A stretch of DNA of 37,569 nucleotides from Magnetococcales bacterium (GCA_015231775.1 JADGAY010000018.1:1-37569); one strand, 5' to 3'; shown: positions 8,178 to 16,308, counted from the stretch's first letter. Numbers and translations: made by a program. Notes: generated by a model not told the origin, from the letters alone.

Positions 8178-9148
8178 GGGCGCGCATCATCGGCACCGGT
8201 TCCCACCTCCCGGAAAAACGGCTCACCAATCACGAACTGGCCCGGATGGTCGATACCTCCGACGAATGGATCTTCTCGCGCACCGGCATCCGCGAACGAC
8301 GCATCGCCGCCGAGGGGGAGTACACCTCGGATCTGGCCGTGCAGGCCAGTCGCAACGCCATCCAGGCCGCGGGCATCGATGCGTCCACCATCGATCTGAT
8401 CATCGTCGCCACCACCACCCCGGATCTGGTTTTCCCCTCCACGGCCTCCATCGTGCAACACAAACTGGGACTCTCCCACACCCGCATGCCGGCTTTTGAC
8501 GTGCAGGCGGTGTGCGCCGGGTTCATGCACGCCCTTTCGGTGGCCGATCAGTTCATTCGCGCCGGCACCTGCTGGCGGGTGCTGGTGATCGGCGCGGAGA
8601 CCGCTTCGCGCATCCTCGACTGGACCGATCGTGGCACCTGCATCCTGTTCGGGGATGGGGCTGGGGCGGTGCTGCTCGAGGCGGAGCTGGACGGCGAACG
8701 GGGCGTGCTCTCCACCCACCTGCATGCCGACGGCTCGCAGATCGATCTGTTGCTCACCGACGGCGGGATCTCCCGAGGTCCGGCGCCGGGGGGCGGCATG
8801 GGGGTGATCCGCATGCAGGGCAACGAGGTGTTCAAACAGGCGGTGAAGACCATGGAGTCCTGCGTGGACGAGACCCTGGCCGCCAACCAGATCTCCAAGG
8901 AGCAGGTCGATTGGCTGGTGCCCCATCAGGCCAACATCCGCATCATCCAGAGCACGGCCAAGCGGTTGGGCATGCCCATGGAGCGGGTGGCGGTGACCGT
9001 GGACCGGCATGGCAACACCTCGGCGGCGAGTGTCCCCCTGGCGCTCGATGAGGTGGCGCGGGCCGGCCTGATCCATGCGGGTCAGCGGGTGATGATGGTG
9101 GCCTTTGGGGGCGGCTTCACCTGGGGATCGGCGTTGGTGCGCTGGTAA
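8165..9148 (+). CDS. fabH: Beta-ketoacyl-ACP synthase III FabH
   Basis: A 327-residue FabH, which condenses acetyl-CoA with malonyl-ACP to start fatty acid synthesis. The catalytic triad is visible: Cys117 in QAVCAGF, His254 in VPHQANIRI and Asn284 in [10 protein letters not shown]. Length is normal and the protein ends with the standard [19 protein letters not shown] precedes the ATG, which lies inside the plsX reading frame. Twenty-one bases after the stop, a strong purine-rich ribosome site begins the short leader ORF ahead of purU. Confidence 0.97.
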   Translation: MSRLRARIIGTGSHLPEKRLTNHELARMVDTSDEWIFSRTGIRERRIAAEGEYTSDLAVQASRNAIQAAGIDASTIDLIIVATTTPDLVFPSTASIVQHKLGLSHTRMPAFDVQAVCAGFMHALSVADQFIRAGTCWRVLVIGAETASRILDWTDRGTCILFGDGAGAVLLEAELDGERGVLSTHLHADGSQIDLLLTDGGISRGPAPGGGMGVIRMQGNEVFKQAVKTMESCVDETLAANQISKEQVDWLVPHQANIRIIQSTAKRLGMPMERVAVTVDRHGNTSAASVPLALDEVARAGLIHAGQRVMMVAFGGGFTWGSALVRW

Positions 9149-9169
9149 CGACAGACCAGGGAGGGGGGC

Positions 9170-9217
9170 ATGACGGTTTTGAATGGTTGTTCTTCATCGG
9201 TTTGGCCTCTCTCATGA
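9170..9217 (+). CDS. 15-codon leader ORF coupled to purU
   Basis: A short open frame, MTVLNGCSSSVWPLS, preceded by the strongest ribosome site in this area (GGGAGG at 9159-9164, five bases before the ATG). Its TGA stop overlaps the purU ATG as ATGA (9214-9217). purU itself has no Shine-Dalgarno sequence, so ribosomes terminating here would be the natural way to start purU. The peptide contains no run of a regulatory amino acid. It could be a translational-coupling leader, or the remnant of a longer gene. Only the sequence arrangement supports it. Confidence 0.5.
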   Translation: MTVLNGCSSSVWPLS

Positions 9218-10068
9218 CCAAGCCAACCTCGGAAATCATCTTCCTCAGCCACTGTCCGGACCGTGTGGGTCTGGATGCGCGCATCACCGGTTTCTTTGCC
9301 GACGAGCTTTTCAACATCCTCGACCTCTCCCAACACTCGGAACGGGGCCGCTTCTTCATCCGCATCGAGGGGAGCGAGGAGGGGAGTCCCCAGTCCATCC
9401 AAACCTGGACCGAAAAGTTCTTTCCCATCGCCCGCGAACTGGACATGTCCTATTCGTTCCACGACCCGCTGGAGCGGTTGCGGGTGGTAATGTTCTGCTC
9501 CAAGACCCTGCCCTGTCCGTTGGAGGTGCTCTCCCGCTGGTTGAGCGGTGAAATGCGCATCGACCTGCGCGCGGTGGTGAGCAACCATCTGGCGATCGAA
9601 CCGATCATCCGCAAACTGGATCTGCCCTTCTATCACACCCCGACCAGCGGAGACGCGACGCAGTTCGAGCCGATGCAGATGCGCATCATCGAGCAGCACA
9701 GCCCGGATCTGATCGTGTTGGCCCGTTACATGAAGATCCTCTCACCCCGTTTCCTGGACCAGGTGCGCACGCCGATCATCAACATCCACCACTCCTTCCT
9801 CCCCTCGTTCATCGGCAACGACCCGTATGAGCAGGCCTATCGGCGCGGGGTGAAGTTGATCGGTGCCACGGCCCATTTCGTGACCAGTGAACTGGATGAA
9901 GGACCGATCATCCATCAGGATGTGGTGCGTATCGGTCATCAATTCTCGGTATCCGACATGAAGCAGGTGGGTGCGGACATCGAAAAGCAGGTACTCGCCT
10001 CGGCGTTGCGCAAGTTCACGGAGCGCAAGATCATTCAGTGGCAGGGACGGACGGTGGTGTTTCACTAA
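9214..10068 (+). CDS. purU: Formyltetrahydrofolate deformylase PurU
   Basis: A 284-residue PurU, which hydrolyses 10-formyltetrahydrofolate to formate and tetrahydrofolate. An ACT domain fills residues 1-85 (FLSHCPDRVGLDARITGFF). The formyl-transferase catalytic domain follows, with HHSFLPSF, the folate-site loop around GNDPYEQA, and the active-site region TAHFVTSELDEGPIIHQD. ATG 9214 is chosen because it starts the ACT fold and overlaps the upstream 15-codon ORF as ATGA; an in-frame TTG at 9187 would add nine residues but has no ribosome site. The TAA stop is also the left flanking trinucleotide of repeat copy B. Confidence 0.93.
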   Translation: MTKPTSEIIFLSHCPDRVGLDARITGFFADELFNILDLSQHSERGRFFIRIEGSEEGSPQSIQTWTEKFFPIARELDMSYSFHDPLERLRVVMFCSKTLPCPLEVLSRWLSGEMRIDLRAVVSNHLAIEPIIRKLDLPFYHTPTSGDATQFEPMQMRIIEQHSPDLIVLARYMKILSPRFLDQVRTPIINIHHSFLPSFIGNDPYEQAYRRGVKLIGATAHFVTSELDEGPIIHQDVVRIGHQFSVSDMKQVGADIEKQVLASALRKFTERKIIQWQGRTVVFH

Positions 10069-10209
10069 GAGGCTGTTTGGCAAATGCCAAACAGCCGACG
10101 AGGGCCATTCTTGGCACGCCAAATTGCGCAGCAATTTGAGAAGCACGAATCGATTTTTTCGATTCGTGCTGGTTTGGTGATTCCATTCATGGAATCACCA
10201 AACCGCCTC
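10069..10209 (-). repeat. Five-hairpin repeat, copy B (inverted)
   Basis: A 141-bp copy of the element in the opposite orientation to A, C and D. The ends are GAGGCTGTTTGG on the left and, on the right, CCAAACCGCCTC with one substitution. TAA flanks both sides (10066-10068 and 10210-10212), and the left TAA is the purU stop codon. All five hairpins are recognisable; the GGGCC hairpin has two unpaired changes (GAGGGCC...GGCACGCC). It lies between purU and the panE-type gene, where its stems could end or stabilise the purU transcript. Confidence 0.9.
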
Positions 10210-10246
10210 TAAGTAAGCGAGACCGACCATTCACGCTGGAGAGCCC

Positions 10247-11242
10247 ATGAATACGCACCCCACGACACCTGACGATGTGGTCACGGAGCCCATGTGCGGT
10301 TCCAAGGTTCCCACCACGGTGCTGGTGATCGGCGCGGGCGCGGTTGGCGGCTTCTACGGCGCGGCCCTGGCTCGCGCCGGCGCCCAGGTCACCACCCTGC
10401 ACCGCTCGGATTTCGATCATGTCCGCCAACACGGCATACGCATCGATGGCCTGGAACGTCAGGAGATCTTCCATCCCCATCGGGTGATCAACCGGCTCGA
10501 AGAACTGCCCTCCCCACCCGATTTCCTGCTGGTGAGCCTCAAGGCCCTGCCCGATCCGCCCGTGGCCGAGATCATCCGTCCGGCAGTTGGCAAGCAGACC
10601 GTCATCATCCTGCTGCAAAACGGACTCGACATCGAAGAACCGGTGCAACAGGCGTTTCCCGATCACGAAATCATCGCCGGCCTGGCCTTCGTCTGCCTGC
10701 AAAAGATCGCGCCAGGCCACATCCGCCATCTCTGCCATGGCAAGATCACCCTGGGACGCCACCCCTCCGGCACCTCACCCAAGGTGCGTCAACTGGCGGA
10801 TCTGTTCACCGCCGCCGGTCTCCCCTGTCAGATCACCGACACCCCGGCACGGGCACGCTGGATCAAACTGGTCTGGAACGCGGCCTTCAACCCGACCTCC
10901 GTGCTGGCCGGGGATCTGACCACCGAGGCGATTCTGTCGCTGCCCGAGGGGGAACGGCTGGTACGTGAAATTATGCTTGAAGTCATCGAAGTTGCCGCCG
11001 CCAACGGCCATCAACTGCCGAAAGCGTTGATCGAGACCCATCTGGAGGCCACCCGTTCGATTCCCCCCTATCACACCAGCATGGCCCTCGATCACCTGGC
11101 CGGTCGGGCCATGGAGATCGACGCGATTCTGGGCGCGGCGGTGCGCGCCGCCCATCGCGTCGAACGGTCCGCGCCGCTCCTGGAAGGGCTGTTGGCCCTG
11201 ATGAGACTTCTGGAAGGGAAGAAAATCGGCAAATCCGAATGA
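10247..11242 (+). CDS. 2-dehydropantoate 2-reductase family
   Basis: A 331-residue member of the ketopantoate reductase (PanE/ApbA) family, which reduces 2-dehydropantoate to pantoate with NADPH in coenzyme A synthesis. The Rossmann fingerprint GAGAVGGFYGA starts near residue 28. NGLDIEE and the catalytic-lysine region WIKLVWNAAFNPTSVL are conserved, and the C-terminal helical domain ends with the substrate-binding region (IPPYHTSMALDHLAGRAMEIDAI). The first 23 residues are a non-conserved extension, so ATG 10292 is an alternative start. GGAG precedes ATG 10247. Paralogues with other 2-keto acid substrates exist, so panE itself is probable rather than proven. Confidence 0.85.
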   Translation: MNTHPTTPDDVVTEPMCGSKVPTTVLVIGAGAVGGFYGAALARAGAQVTTLHRSDFDHVRQHGIRIDGLERQEIFHPHRVINRLEELPSPPDFLLVSLKALPDPPVAEIIRPAVGKQTVIILLQNGLDIEEPVQQAFPDHEIIAGLAFVCLQKIAPGHIRHLCHGKITLGRHPSGTSPKVRQLADLFTAAGLPCQITDTPARARWIKLVWNAAFNPTSVLAGDLTTEAILSLPEGERLVREIMLEVIEVAAANGHQLPKALIETHLEATRSIPPYHTSMALDHLAGRAMEIDAILGAAVRAAHRVERSAPLLEGLLALMRLLEGKKIGKSE

Positions 11243-11257
11243 ATCAAGGGGCAAACA

Positions 11258-11401
11258 CTACCCGTGGCGAATCCAGGAGACCAGGATCATCACCTGCACC
11301 ACGGTCATCAGGATCAGACCATAAGCCCCACCCACATAGAGGGCATTGAGGATTTTGACGGTGATATTCGAGCTCTCGGCCACGTTCTGCTCGCTGCTCA
11401 T
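11258..11401 (-). CDS. 47-residue single-span membrane protein
   Basis: A small gene encoding MSSEQNVAESSNITVKILNA..., with one hydrophobic span (about residues 17-44) and the C-terminus WIRHG. GAGGAG lies about 14 bases and GGAG directly before the ATG on the minus strand, and codon use matches its neighbours. It converges on the panE-type gene with a 15-base gap. I recognise no family. It is the last gene of the minus-strand run motA-motB-membrane protein, but a terminator hairpin at 11668-11699 separates it from the others, so it probably has its own promoter. Confidence 0.6.
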   Translation of the reverse strand: MSSEQNVAESSNITVKILNALYVGGAYGLILMTVVQVMILVSWIRHG

Positions 11402-11667
11402 CTCCAGCTTGACTCCTCATGTTAGACGCACGGGGTGACAAAAGTTACCGGATGGGGGCCCCACCCCCCTCACCTCCCGACCGTCAGCCTCCCTTGCGGG
11501 CGCTCCACGGCAACGGTGGGATTCGGGTCCGGTTCGCGATCCGGAGCCACCCCAAACCCCGGATCACGAACCGTTGCCTGCTTGACGCATGCCGGACTAT
11601 AAAGCAAAAAACAAACCAGATTCTTCCAGACTATTCAGGTGGATTGCCTGTATGGAACCACATGCGA
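11402..11667 (-). promoter_or_regulatory. Structured leader region of the 47-residue gene
   Basis: A non-coding stretch of about 270 bases read on the minus strand. It contains TATAGT (about 11595-11600), a possible -10 box without a good -35, followed by a long stem: 11559-11573 pairs with 11530-11544 (15 bp around a 14-base loop). Read as minus-strand RNA the stem is fully paired with one G-U, whereas as plus-strand RNA it has an A-C mismatch, which points to the minus strand. A purine-rich, GGGGG-containing tract follows to 11450. It may be a 5' leader or a separate small RNA. Confidence 0.4.
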
Positions 11668-11699
11668 AAACAGGGTTCGATGGCGATCGAACCCTGTTT
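11668..11699 (-). terminator. Intrinsic terminator after the motA-motB cluster
   Basis: A perfect 14-bp stem (11668-11681 with 11686-11699) around a GGCG-type tetraloop. On the minus strand the stem is followed directly by a short T run (AAAA at 11667-11670 on the plus strand, partly inside the stem). It lies about 30 bases beyond the stop of the 137-residue membrane protein and fits termination of the minus-strand motA-motB transcript. Confidence 0.7.
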
Positions 11700-11730
11700 C
11701 TCAATGGCATGGCCGTGGCCAGTTTGAGGA

Positions 11731-12144
11731 TTAATTCTTCAGATGCATCAGGAATGTGGCAATGGAGTTGCCAGCCGGCAGCACCGCCATGGAGAAGAGG
11801 GTGACCACCACGATCAGAAGCAGCGCCACGCTCAGATGATCATCCTTGCGCCGCAACCGCATGCCGTTGAGGATCAACCCACCGATGGCCACCAGCGCGG
11901 TCATCCACAGGAAGAACCAGCTCAAGGTCATCAGGTCGCGATTCCAGTGTCGGGCGACCCCCATGTTCATGATCCGGTGAAAGAACGACTCCTCCGCTGG
12001 CTTGGCGTTCTGGGCAAAATACATCCCCATGGACCAGAACAGAAAGCTCACCCACTTGCACCAGAGCAAGGGATTGCCAGCCGGATTGAGGAGTGTTTTA
12101 CGCCGCTCCTTGCGGCGGACCACCACTTCTTCCTGCGCAGCCAT
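11731..12144 (-). CDS. Three-span membrane protein of the motAB cluster
   Basis: A 137-residue protein of unknown family. After a basic N-terminus (VVVRRKERRKTLL) come three hydrophobic spans at about 28-47, 75-100 and 107-127, with a short polar loop between the first two (NAKPAEESFFHRIMN). ATG 12144 has GGAGGGG eight bases upstream, so the upstream in-frame TTG is not needed. It follows motB by 28 bases and precedes the terminator at 11668, so it is probably cotranscribed with motA-motB and could assist or regulate that stator. No function can be assigned from motifs. Confidence 0.7.
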   Translation of the reverse strand: MAAQEEVVVRRKERRKTLLNPAGNPLLWCKWVSFLFWSMGMYFAQNAKPAEESFFHRIMNMGVARHWNRDLMTLSWFFLWMTALVAIGGLILNGMRLRRKDDHLSVALLLIVVVTLFSMAVLPAGNSIATFLMHLKN

Positions 12145-12172
12145 GGTCAGTTCCCCTCCAAGCAATCAAGAA

Positions 12173-12901
12173 TCATTGGTCACCGGGCGCGGTCGAGTCA
12201 CCCTCGCCTCGAGACTCGGACGTCCGCATCACGCCGATCTCCACGACGAATTCGTGGGGATCGTGGCGCGCCCCCGGCACTTCACCCGGCTTGCGGGCCG
12301 GCGAGACCACGCGCACGCGCCGCGGATCGATGCCACCCTCGCCGATCAGGAACTCGGCGATCGCCTGGGCCTCGACCACGCCGGCGGCCCACGGATTCAG
12401 GATTCCGGCCAGTGGCGGCGGCGGTGACGGATCCGGCAAGCCAGTCACCTGGATCTCGTTGCGCAGGCTCTGCAACATGGTGGCGATCTGACTCAATTTT
12501 AGCTTACTTTCCGGATGAATCTCCAGTGTTTTCGGTTTGAACAACGTTTTCTTGGAGAGTTTCAAAAAGATGCCGGATTCGGTCTCTTTAAGCTCCGCCT
12601 CGCCGTTGTCCACCAGGTTGTTCACCATCAGATCCAACTTTTCGATCAACTGCACCAGCTTGATCTCCTGTTGGAAATCCACGCTCACGAGGCTATCCCC
12701 ACCCACGGGATTGACCTGTTCCGAGCGGTTCAGGCCGAAGGCATTCTTCATGGTTCCCTGCAACTTCTTGAACTTCGTGGCGTTCACCGTGGACATCGAG
12801 AACAGAATCACGAAAAGACAGAGCAGCAGCGTGGCCATGTCCGCCCAGGAGATGAACCAAAGCGGGGTTCCCTTTTTACAGGTTGGACATTTCTTTGCCA
12901 T
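12173..12901 (-). CDS. MotB-like stator protein, divergent C-terminus
   Basis: A 242-residue MotB-type protein. After an N-terminal Cys pair (CPTC, residues 5-8) comes the single membrane span with the ion-binding aspartate Asp21 in WADMATLLLCLFVILFSMS, the MotB signature. The C-terminal peptidoglycan-binding OmpA-like domain is recognisable but divergent. The usual GHTD is replaced by TGLPDP followed by a proline run (PSPPPP), and the usual NWELSxxRA helix by NPWAAGVVEAQAIA. ATG 12901 is chosen with AAGGAT upstream; the TTG two codons earlier is rejected. It is encoded 46 bases after motA. Confidence 0.85.
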   Translation of the reverse strand: MAKKCPTCKKGTPLWFISWADMATLLLCLFVILFSMSTVNATKFKKLQGTMKNAFGLNRSEQVNPVGGDSLVSVDFQQEIKLVQLIEKLDLMVNNLVDNGEAELKETESGIFLKLSKKTLFKPKTLEIHPESKLKLSQIATMLQSLRNEIQVTGLPDPSPPPPLAGILNPWAAGVVEAQAIAEFLIGEGGIDPRRVRVVSPARKPGEVPGARHDPHEFVVEIGVMRTSESRGEGDSTAPGDQ

Positions 12902-12947
12902 TCTCAAGCATCCTTAATCTGGTGCTAGGATCCACGCCTCATGTTGA

Positions 12948-13703
12948 TCAGGCGGTCAGTTCGCGATGCTTGCGCGACAGGGCCGAGATCAGGGACTTTT
13001 CCAGGATACGCGGATTGACGCCACGTTGAATCCCCTGAACGCCATCCATGACCAGTTCGTAGATGACCGATTCGTGGGTGCTGTAATGATGCAGTTTGAT
13101 GCCGAAGGGGATCACGACGATGTTGGCGACGATGGCACCGTACATGGTGGCCAGGAGCGCGGTGGCCATCGAGGGACCGATCGCATCCGGGTTGGAGAGG
13201 TTGGAGAGCAACTCCACCATGCCGATGAGCGTACCCACCATACCCATGGCCGGTCCCGCCTCACCCATGCTTTCGAACATCACCACCCCGACGTGGTGGC
13301 GGATCTGCATGTACTCCATCTCCTTGGTGAGGATCTCGCGCAGGTAGGCCGGATCCACGCCATCGACGCAGAAGGTGATGGCGGTCTTTAGGACCGGGTG
13401 ATGGATCTGCACCTTCTCCAGGGCCAGGATGCCCTCCTTGCGGGCGATGTTGGAGCAGTTGATGATCTGCTCGATGATCTCCTTCGGATGCTCCTTGGGG
13501 ATCTTGAACAGCTTGGAGAGGATCGCCATGGTGTTCATGATGTCCTCGATGCTGAACTTCACGAAGGTACTGGCGATCAGACCACCGACCACGACGATAA
13601 ACGCGTGCATGCTCCAAAACAGGGGCAGGTTGTGACCCATCAGACCGAAGACGATCAGAACGGCCAGAACCAGGCCGATGACGGTAGAGATATCCAGTTT
13701 CAT
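12948..13703 (-). CDS. MotA/PomA-type stator channel protein
   Basis: A 251-residue MotA-family protein with four membrane spans (about 6-23, 30-48, 148-167 and 178-200) and a cytoplasmic loop between the second and third. Pro151 in GEAGPAMGMVGTLIGM is the conserved channel proline, and ALLATMYGAIVAN matches the fourth span. Length and the Thr in ALLATMYG resemble sodium-type PomA more than E. coli MotA; the coupling ion is inference. It is the first gene of motA-motB-membrane protein. The start at MKLDIS is used because the upstream extension is not conserved, although the ribosome site is weak. Confidence 0.9.
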   Translation of the reverse strand: MKLDISTVIGLVLAVLIVFGLMGHNLPLFWSMHAFIVVVGGLIASTFVKFSIEDIMNTMAILSKLFKIPKEHPKEIIEQIINCSNIARKEGILALEKVQIHHPVLKTAITFCVDGVDPAYLREILTKEMEYMQIRHHVGVVMFESMGEAGPAMGMVGTLIGMVELLSNLSNPDAIGPSMATALLATMYGAIVANIVVIPFGIKLHHYSTHESVIYELVMDGVQGIQRGVNPRILEKSLISALSRKHRELTA

Positions 13704-13901
13704 TGTGCGCACCCCAGAGCTGGTCAAAATGCCAAAATCCTGACGAACCGAACCGGTATCCATCGCATTGACGGAGCCAGTCGCCCGGAAAATCGGCGCA
13801 TGTCAACCACATCGACAGGCGTTCGATGGCCAAGCAGTAGCAATATTGCAACAAACAGACCAAACAGGATGGGAAACAACCAGGAAAGACTCAAGGCGGG
13901 T

Positions 13902-13939
13902 GTTACCGTGGAGCCACGCACAGGAAGCCCCACGGTAAC
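13902..13939 (-). terminator. Hairpin downstream of glnS, no T run
   Basis: Inverted repeat GTTACCGTGG (13902-13911) and CCACGGTAAC (13930-13939) around an 18-base loop, beginning 18 bases after the glnS stop on the minus strand. The stem is perfect, but no T run follows, so it would be a rho-dependent or processing hairpin at best, protecting the glnS 3' end or separating it from motA. Confidence 0.35.
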
Positions 13940-13957
13940 CATTGGGTCACGTCAGGA

Positions 13958-15637
13958 TTATAATTTCTGCTCGATCTTGGCCCAGGCATCCCGCAACCCG
14001 ACCGCCCGGTTGAAGACCGGATGGGCAGGCGTGGAGTCCAGATCCCGGTGGAAATAACCGAGCCGTTCGAACTGATACGGCAACGGCTGTCCGGCCTCGG
14101 CCAACGCCGGCTCGAATCGGCAGCCATCCAGCACCTCGATCGACTCCGGATTGACCTGCTCCACGATATCTCCCTTGAGGGCATCGGGTTCGGGTACCGC
14201 AAACAGCGGATTGTACAGACGCGCCTCCCCCACCACGGAACGGGTCGCCGAGACCCAATGGATCACGCCGGCCACCTTGCGACCCACCGGATTGGCATTG
14301 AGGGTGGCTGGATCGTGGTCGCAACGCAATTCAACGATGCGCCCGGTGGACGGATCCTTCACCACCTCGCGACAACGGATCACATAGGCATTGCGCAAGC
14401 GCACCTCACCCCCGGTCACCAGCCGCTTGAACTGCTTGGGCGCGCTCTCGCGAAAATCCTCCTCCTCGATGAAGATCTCACGGGTGAAATGGATGGTACG
14501 CCGCCCCATGGCCTCGTTCTGGGGGTGATTGGGCGCGACGATCGACGCCTCGTACCCTTCGGGCAACGAATCGATCACCACCTTCAAGGGCCGCAACACC
14601 GCCATGGTACGCGGCGAACGGGAATCCAGATCGCTGCGCAGACAGGTCTCGAGCAGGGCATGCTCCACCCGGTTGGGGGATTTGGAGATGCCGATCAGCC
14701 GACAGAACTCCCGGATCGATTCAGGGGTGTAACCGCGCCGACGCAGACCGGAGATGGTCGGCATGCGCGGATCGTCCCAGCCGGATACCACCTTGGATTG
14801 CACCAGGGCGTTGAGCTTGCGCTTGCTCATCACCGTGTATTCGAGGGAGAGGCGGGAGAACTCGATCTGACGGGGACGGCACGGGATCTCCAATTGATCG
14901 AGGATCCAGTCGTAGAGCGGACGGTGATCCTCGAACTCCAGGGTGCAGAGGGAGTGGGTGACGCACTCCAGCGCGTCGGAGATACCATGGGCATAATCAT
15001 AGGTGGGATAGATCAGCCAGTCGTCGCCGGTGCGGTGATGAGCGACGCGCCGGATGCGGTACAGGGCCGGATCGCGCATGTTGATGTTCGGGGAGGCCAT
15101 GTCGATCCTGGCGCGCAACACCCGCGCCCCGTCCGGGAACTCCCCGGCCCGCATGCGCCGGAACAGATCGAGATTCTCCGCCACCGACCGCTCCCGATAG
15201 GGGCTGTCACGTCCCGGTTCGGTCAGGGTGCCACGATACGCCCGCATCTCATCGGCGGTCAGATCGCACACATAGGCCTTGCCCTTTTCGATCAACTCCT
15301 CGGCGAAACGGTAGAGATCGCCGAAATAGTCCGATGCATAGTACTTGCGATCCTCCCAGTCGAACCCCAACCAGCGCACATCCTCCTGGATCGAATCCAC
15401 ATACTCCACATCCTCCTTGGCCGGATTGGTGTCGTCGAAACGCAGATTGCACCGTCCACCCGGATTCTCCGCCGCCACGCCGAAGTTCAGACAGATCGAC
15501 TTGGCATGACCGATGTGCAGATAGCCGTTGGGTTCCGGCGGAAACCGGGTCTGCAAGCGACCATCGTTGATGCCGTTGGCCAGGTCGTGGGCAATGATGT
15601 CGCGAATGAAATCCGCGGAGGGCGCGATGTCGTTCAT
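13958..15637 (-). CDS. glnS: Glutaminyl-tRNA synthetase
   Basis: A 559-residue class I synthetase that charges tRNA-Gln. The HIGH motif is at residues 41-44 (LHIGHAKS) within the GlnRS signature [14 protein letters not shown], and the KMSKS counterpart is VMSKR at 269-273. The C-terminal beta-barrel anticodon-binding region covers about 340-559. Length and the lack of a YqeY extension resemble gammaproteobacterial GlnS. GlnRS is patchily distributed in bacteria and many alphaproteobacteria use GatCAB instead, so the gene is informative about lineage or transfer. The ribosome site before ATG 15637 is weak. Repeat copy C lies 60 bases upstream. Confidence 0.96.
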   Translation of the reverse strand: MNDIAPSADFIRDIIAHDLANGINDGRLQTRFPPEPNGYLHIGHAKSICLNFGVAAENPGGRCNLRFDDTNPAKEDVEYVDSIQEDVRWLGFDWEDRKYYASDYFGDLYRFAEELIEKGKAYVCDLTADEMRAYRGTLTEPGRDSPYRERSVAENLDLFRRMRAGEFPDGARVLRARIDMASPNINMRDPALYRIRRVAHHRTGDDWLIYPTYDYAHGISDALECVTHSLCTLEFEDHRPLYDWILDQLEIPCRPRQIEFSRLSLEYTVMSKRKLNALVQSKVVSGWDDPRMPTISGLRRRGYTPESIREFCRLIGISKSPNRVEHALLETCLRSDLDSRSPRTMAVLRPLKVVIDSLPEGYEASIVAPNHPQNEAMGRRTIHFTREIFIEEEDFRESAPKQFKRLVTGGEVRLRNAYVIRCREVVKDPSTGRIVELRCDHDPATLNANPVGRKVAGVIHWVSATRSVVGEARLYNPLFAVPEPDALKGDIVEQVNPESIEVLDGCRFEPALAEAGQPLPYQFERLGYFHRDLDSTPAHPVFNRAVGLRDAWAKIEQKL

Positions 15638-15698
15638 GAGCGTATGATGAATCGTATTCCGATAGGGTGTTGTGGGAACTCTGGATGAGAAAATATTA

Positions 15699-15839
15699 GA
15701 GGCTGTTTGGTGATTCCATGCATGGAATCACCAAACCAGCACGAATCGAAAAAATCGATTCGTGCTTCTCAAATTGCTGCGCAATTTGGCGGGCCAAGAA
15801 TGGCCCGCGTCGGCTGTTTGGCATTTGCCAAACAGCCTC
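15699..15839 (+). repeat. Five-hairpin repeat, best-preserved copy C
   Basis: The most intact 141-bp copy. Terminal inverted repeats of 12 bp (15699-15710 and 15828-15839) match exactly, and TTA flanks both sides (15696-15698, 15840-15842). Hairpins: 15705-15736 (perfect 16-bp arms, no loop), 15738-15766 (12-bp arms, AAAAA loop), 15770-15788 (8-bp arms, TGC loop), 15789-15808 (8-bp arms, AGAA loop) and 15812-15837 (12-bp arms, TT loop). It lies between the coiled-coil gene and glnS, both transcribed on the minus strand, and so probably within or near the glnS leader. Confidence 0.93.
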
Positions 15840-15849
15840 TTAATGAATC

Positions 15850-16233
15850 CTACTCCGATCCCGCGCCAGCGGCAACCGACGGCGACAGACTCTCCTGTCT
15901 TTCCGCGATCTGCTGGATACGCTGTCGAATATCGTTCAGGGTGGCGTCGAGGGAGAGCAACAGGTCGTTCTGATTGGCATAGATGCGCGAGCTCTCCTCC
16001 TCCTGCTCCTCGATACGGCGCGACAACTCCTCCTGACGGGCGGCCAACCCCTCGATCATCTGACTCGGCCAGGCGGCGGCGAAACGATCCAACTGCTCGC
16101 GGGTGGCCCGTTCGAGTTCGTCCATGCGGCGCAGCAGTTTGGCTTGACGTTGATAGAGGTGATCGATGCGCGCATGCACCTCGCCGGCGAGCAGATCACA
16201 ATCCGTGGGATCACACTTTTTTTCCCTGGCCAT
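15850..16233 (-). CDS. Coiled-coil protein of unknown function
   Basis: A 127-residue soluble, strongly helical protein. Residues about 15-115 are rich in Glu, Arg, Gln and Leu with heptad-like spacing (RQAKLLRRMDELERATREQL; QEELSRRIEEQEEESSRI), predicting a long coiled coil. Two cysteines lie near the N-terminus (CDPTDC). No family is recognised. GGAGGCGTGGC precedes ATG 16233. It follows flhX by 75 bases in the same direction and its stop lies eight bases from the edge of repeat copy C. The position suggests a link to flagellar assembly, but nothing in the protein proves it. Confidence 0.65.
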   Translation of the reverse strand: MAREKKCDPTDCDLLAGEVHARIDHLYQRQAKLLRRMDELERATREQLDRFAAAWPSQMIEGLAARQEELSRRIEEQEEESSRIYANQNDLLLSLDATLNDIRQRIQQIAERQESLSPSVAAGAGSE

Positions 16234-16308
16234 GCCACGCCTCCAACCCGCTCCATCCCTCCGGCACCTTCCACCCAGCCAAACCCGCCCACCTTAACAT
16301 AGGGACGC

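Noticed and set aside
13724-13942. 72-codon minus-strand frame with a hydrophobic stretch
   Set aside because: No ribosome site, starts inside the hairpin after glnS, and no family is recognised. The hydrophobic run alone is not enough support.
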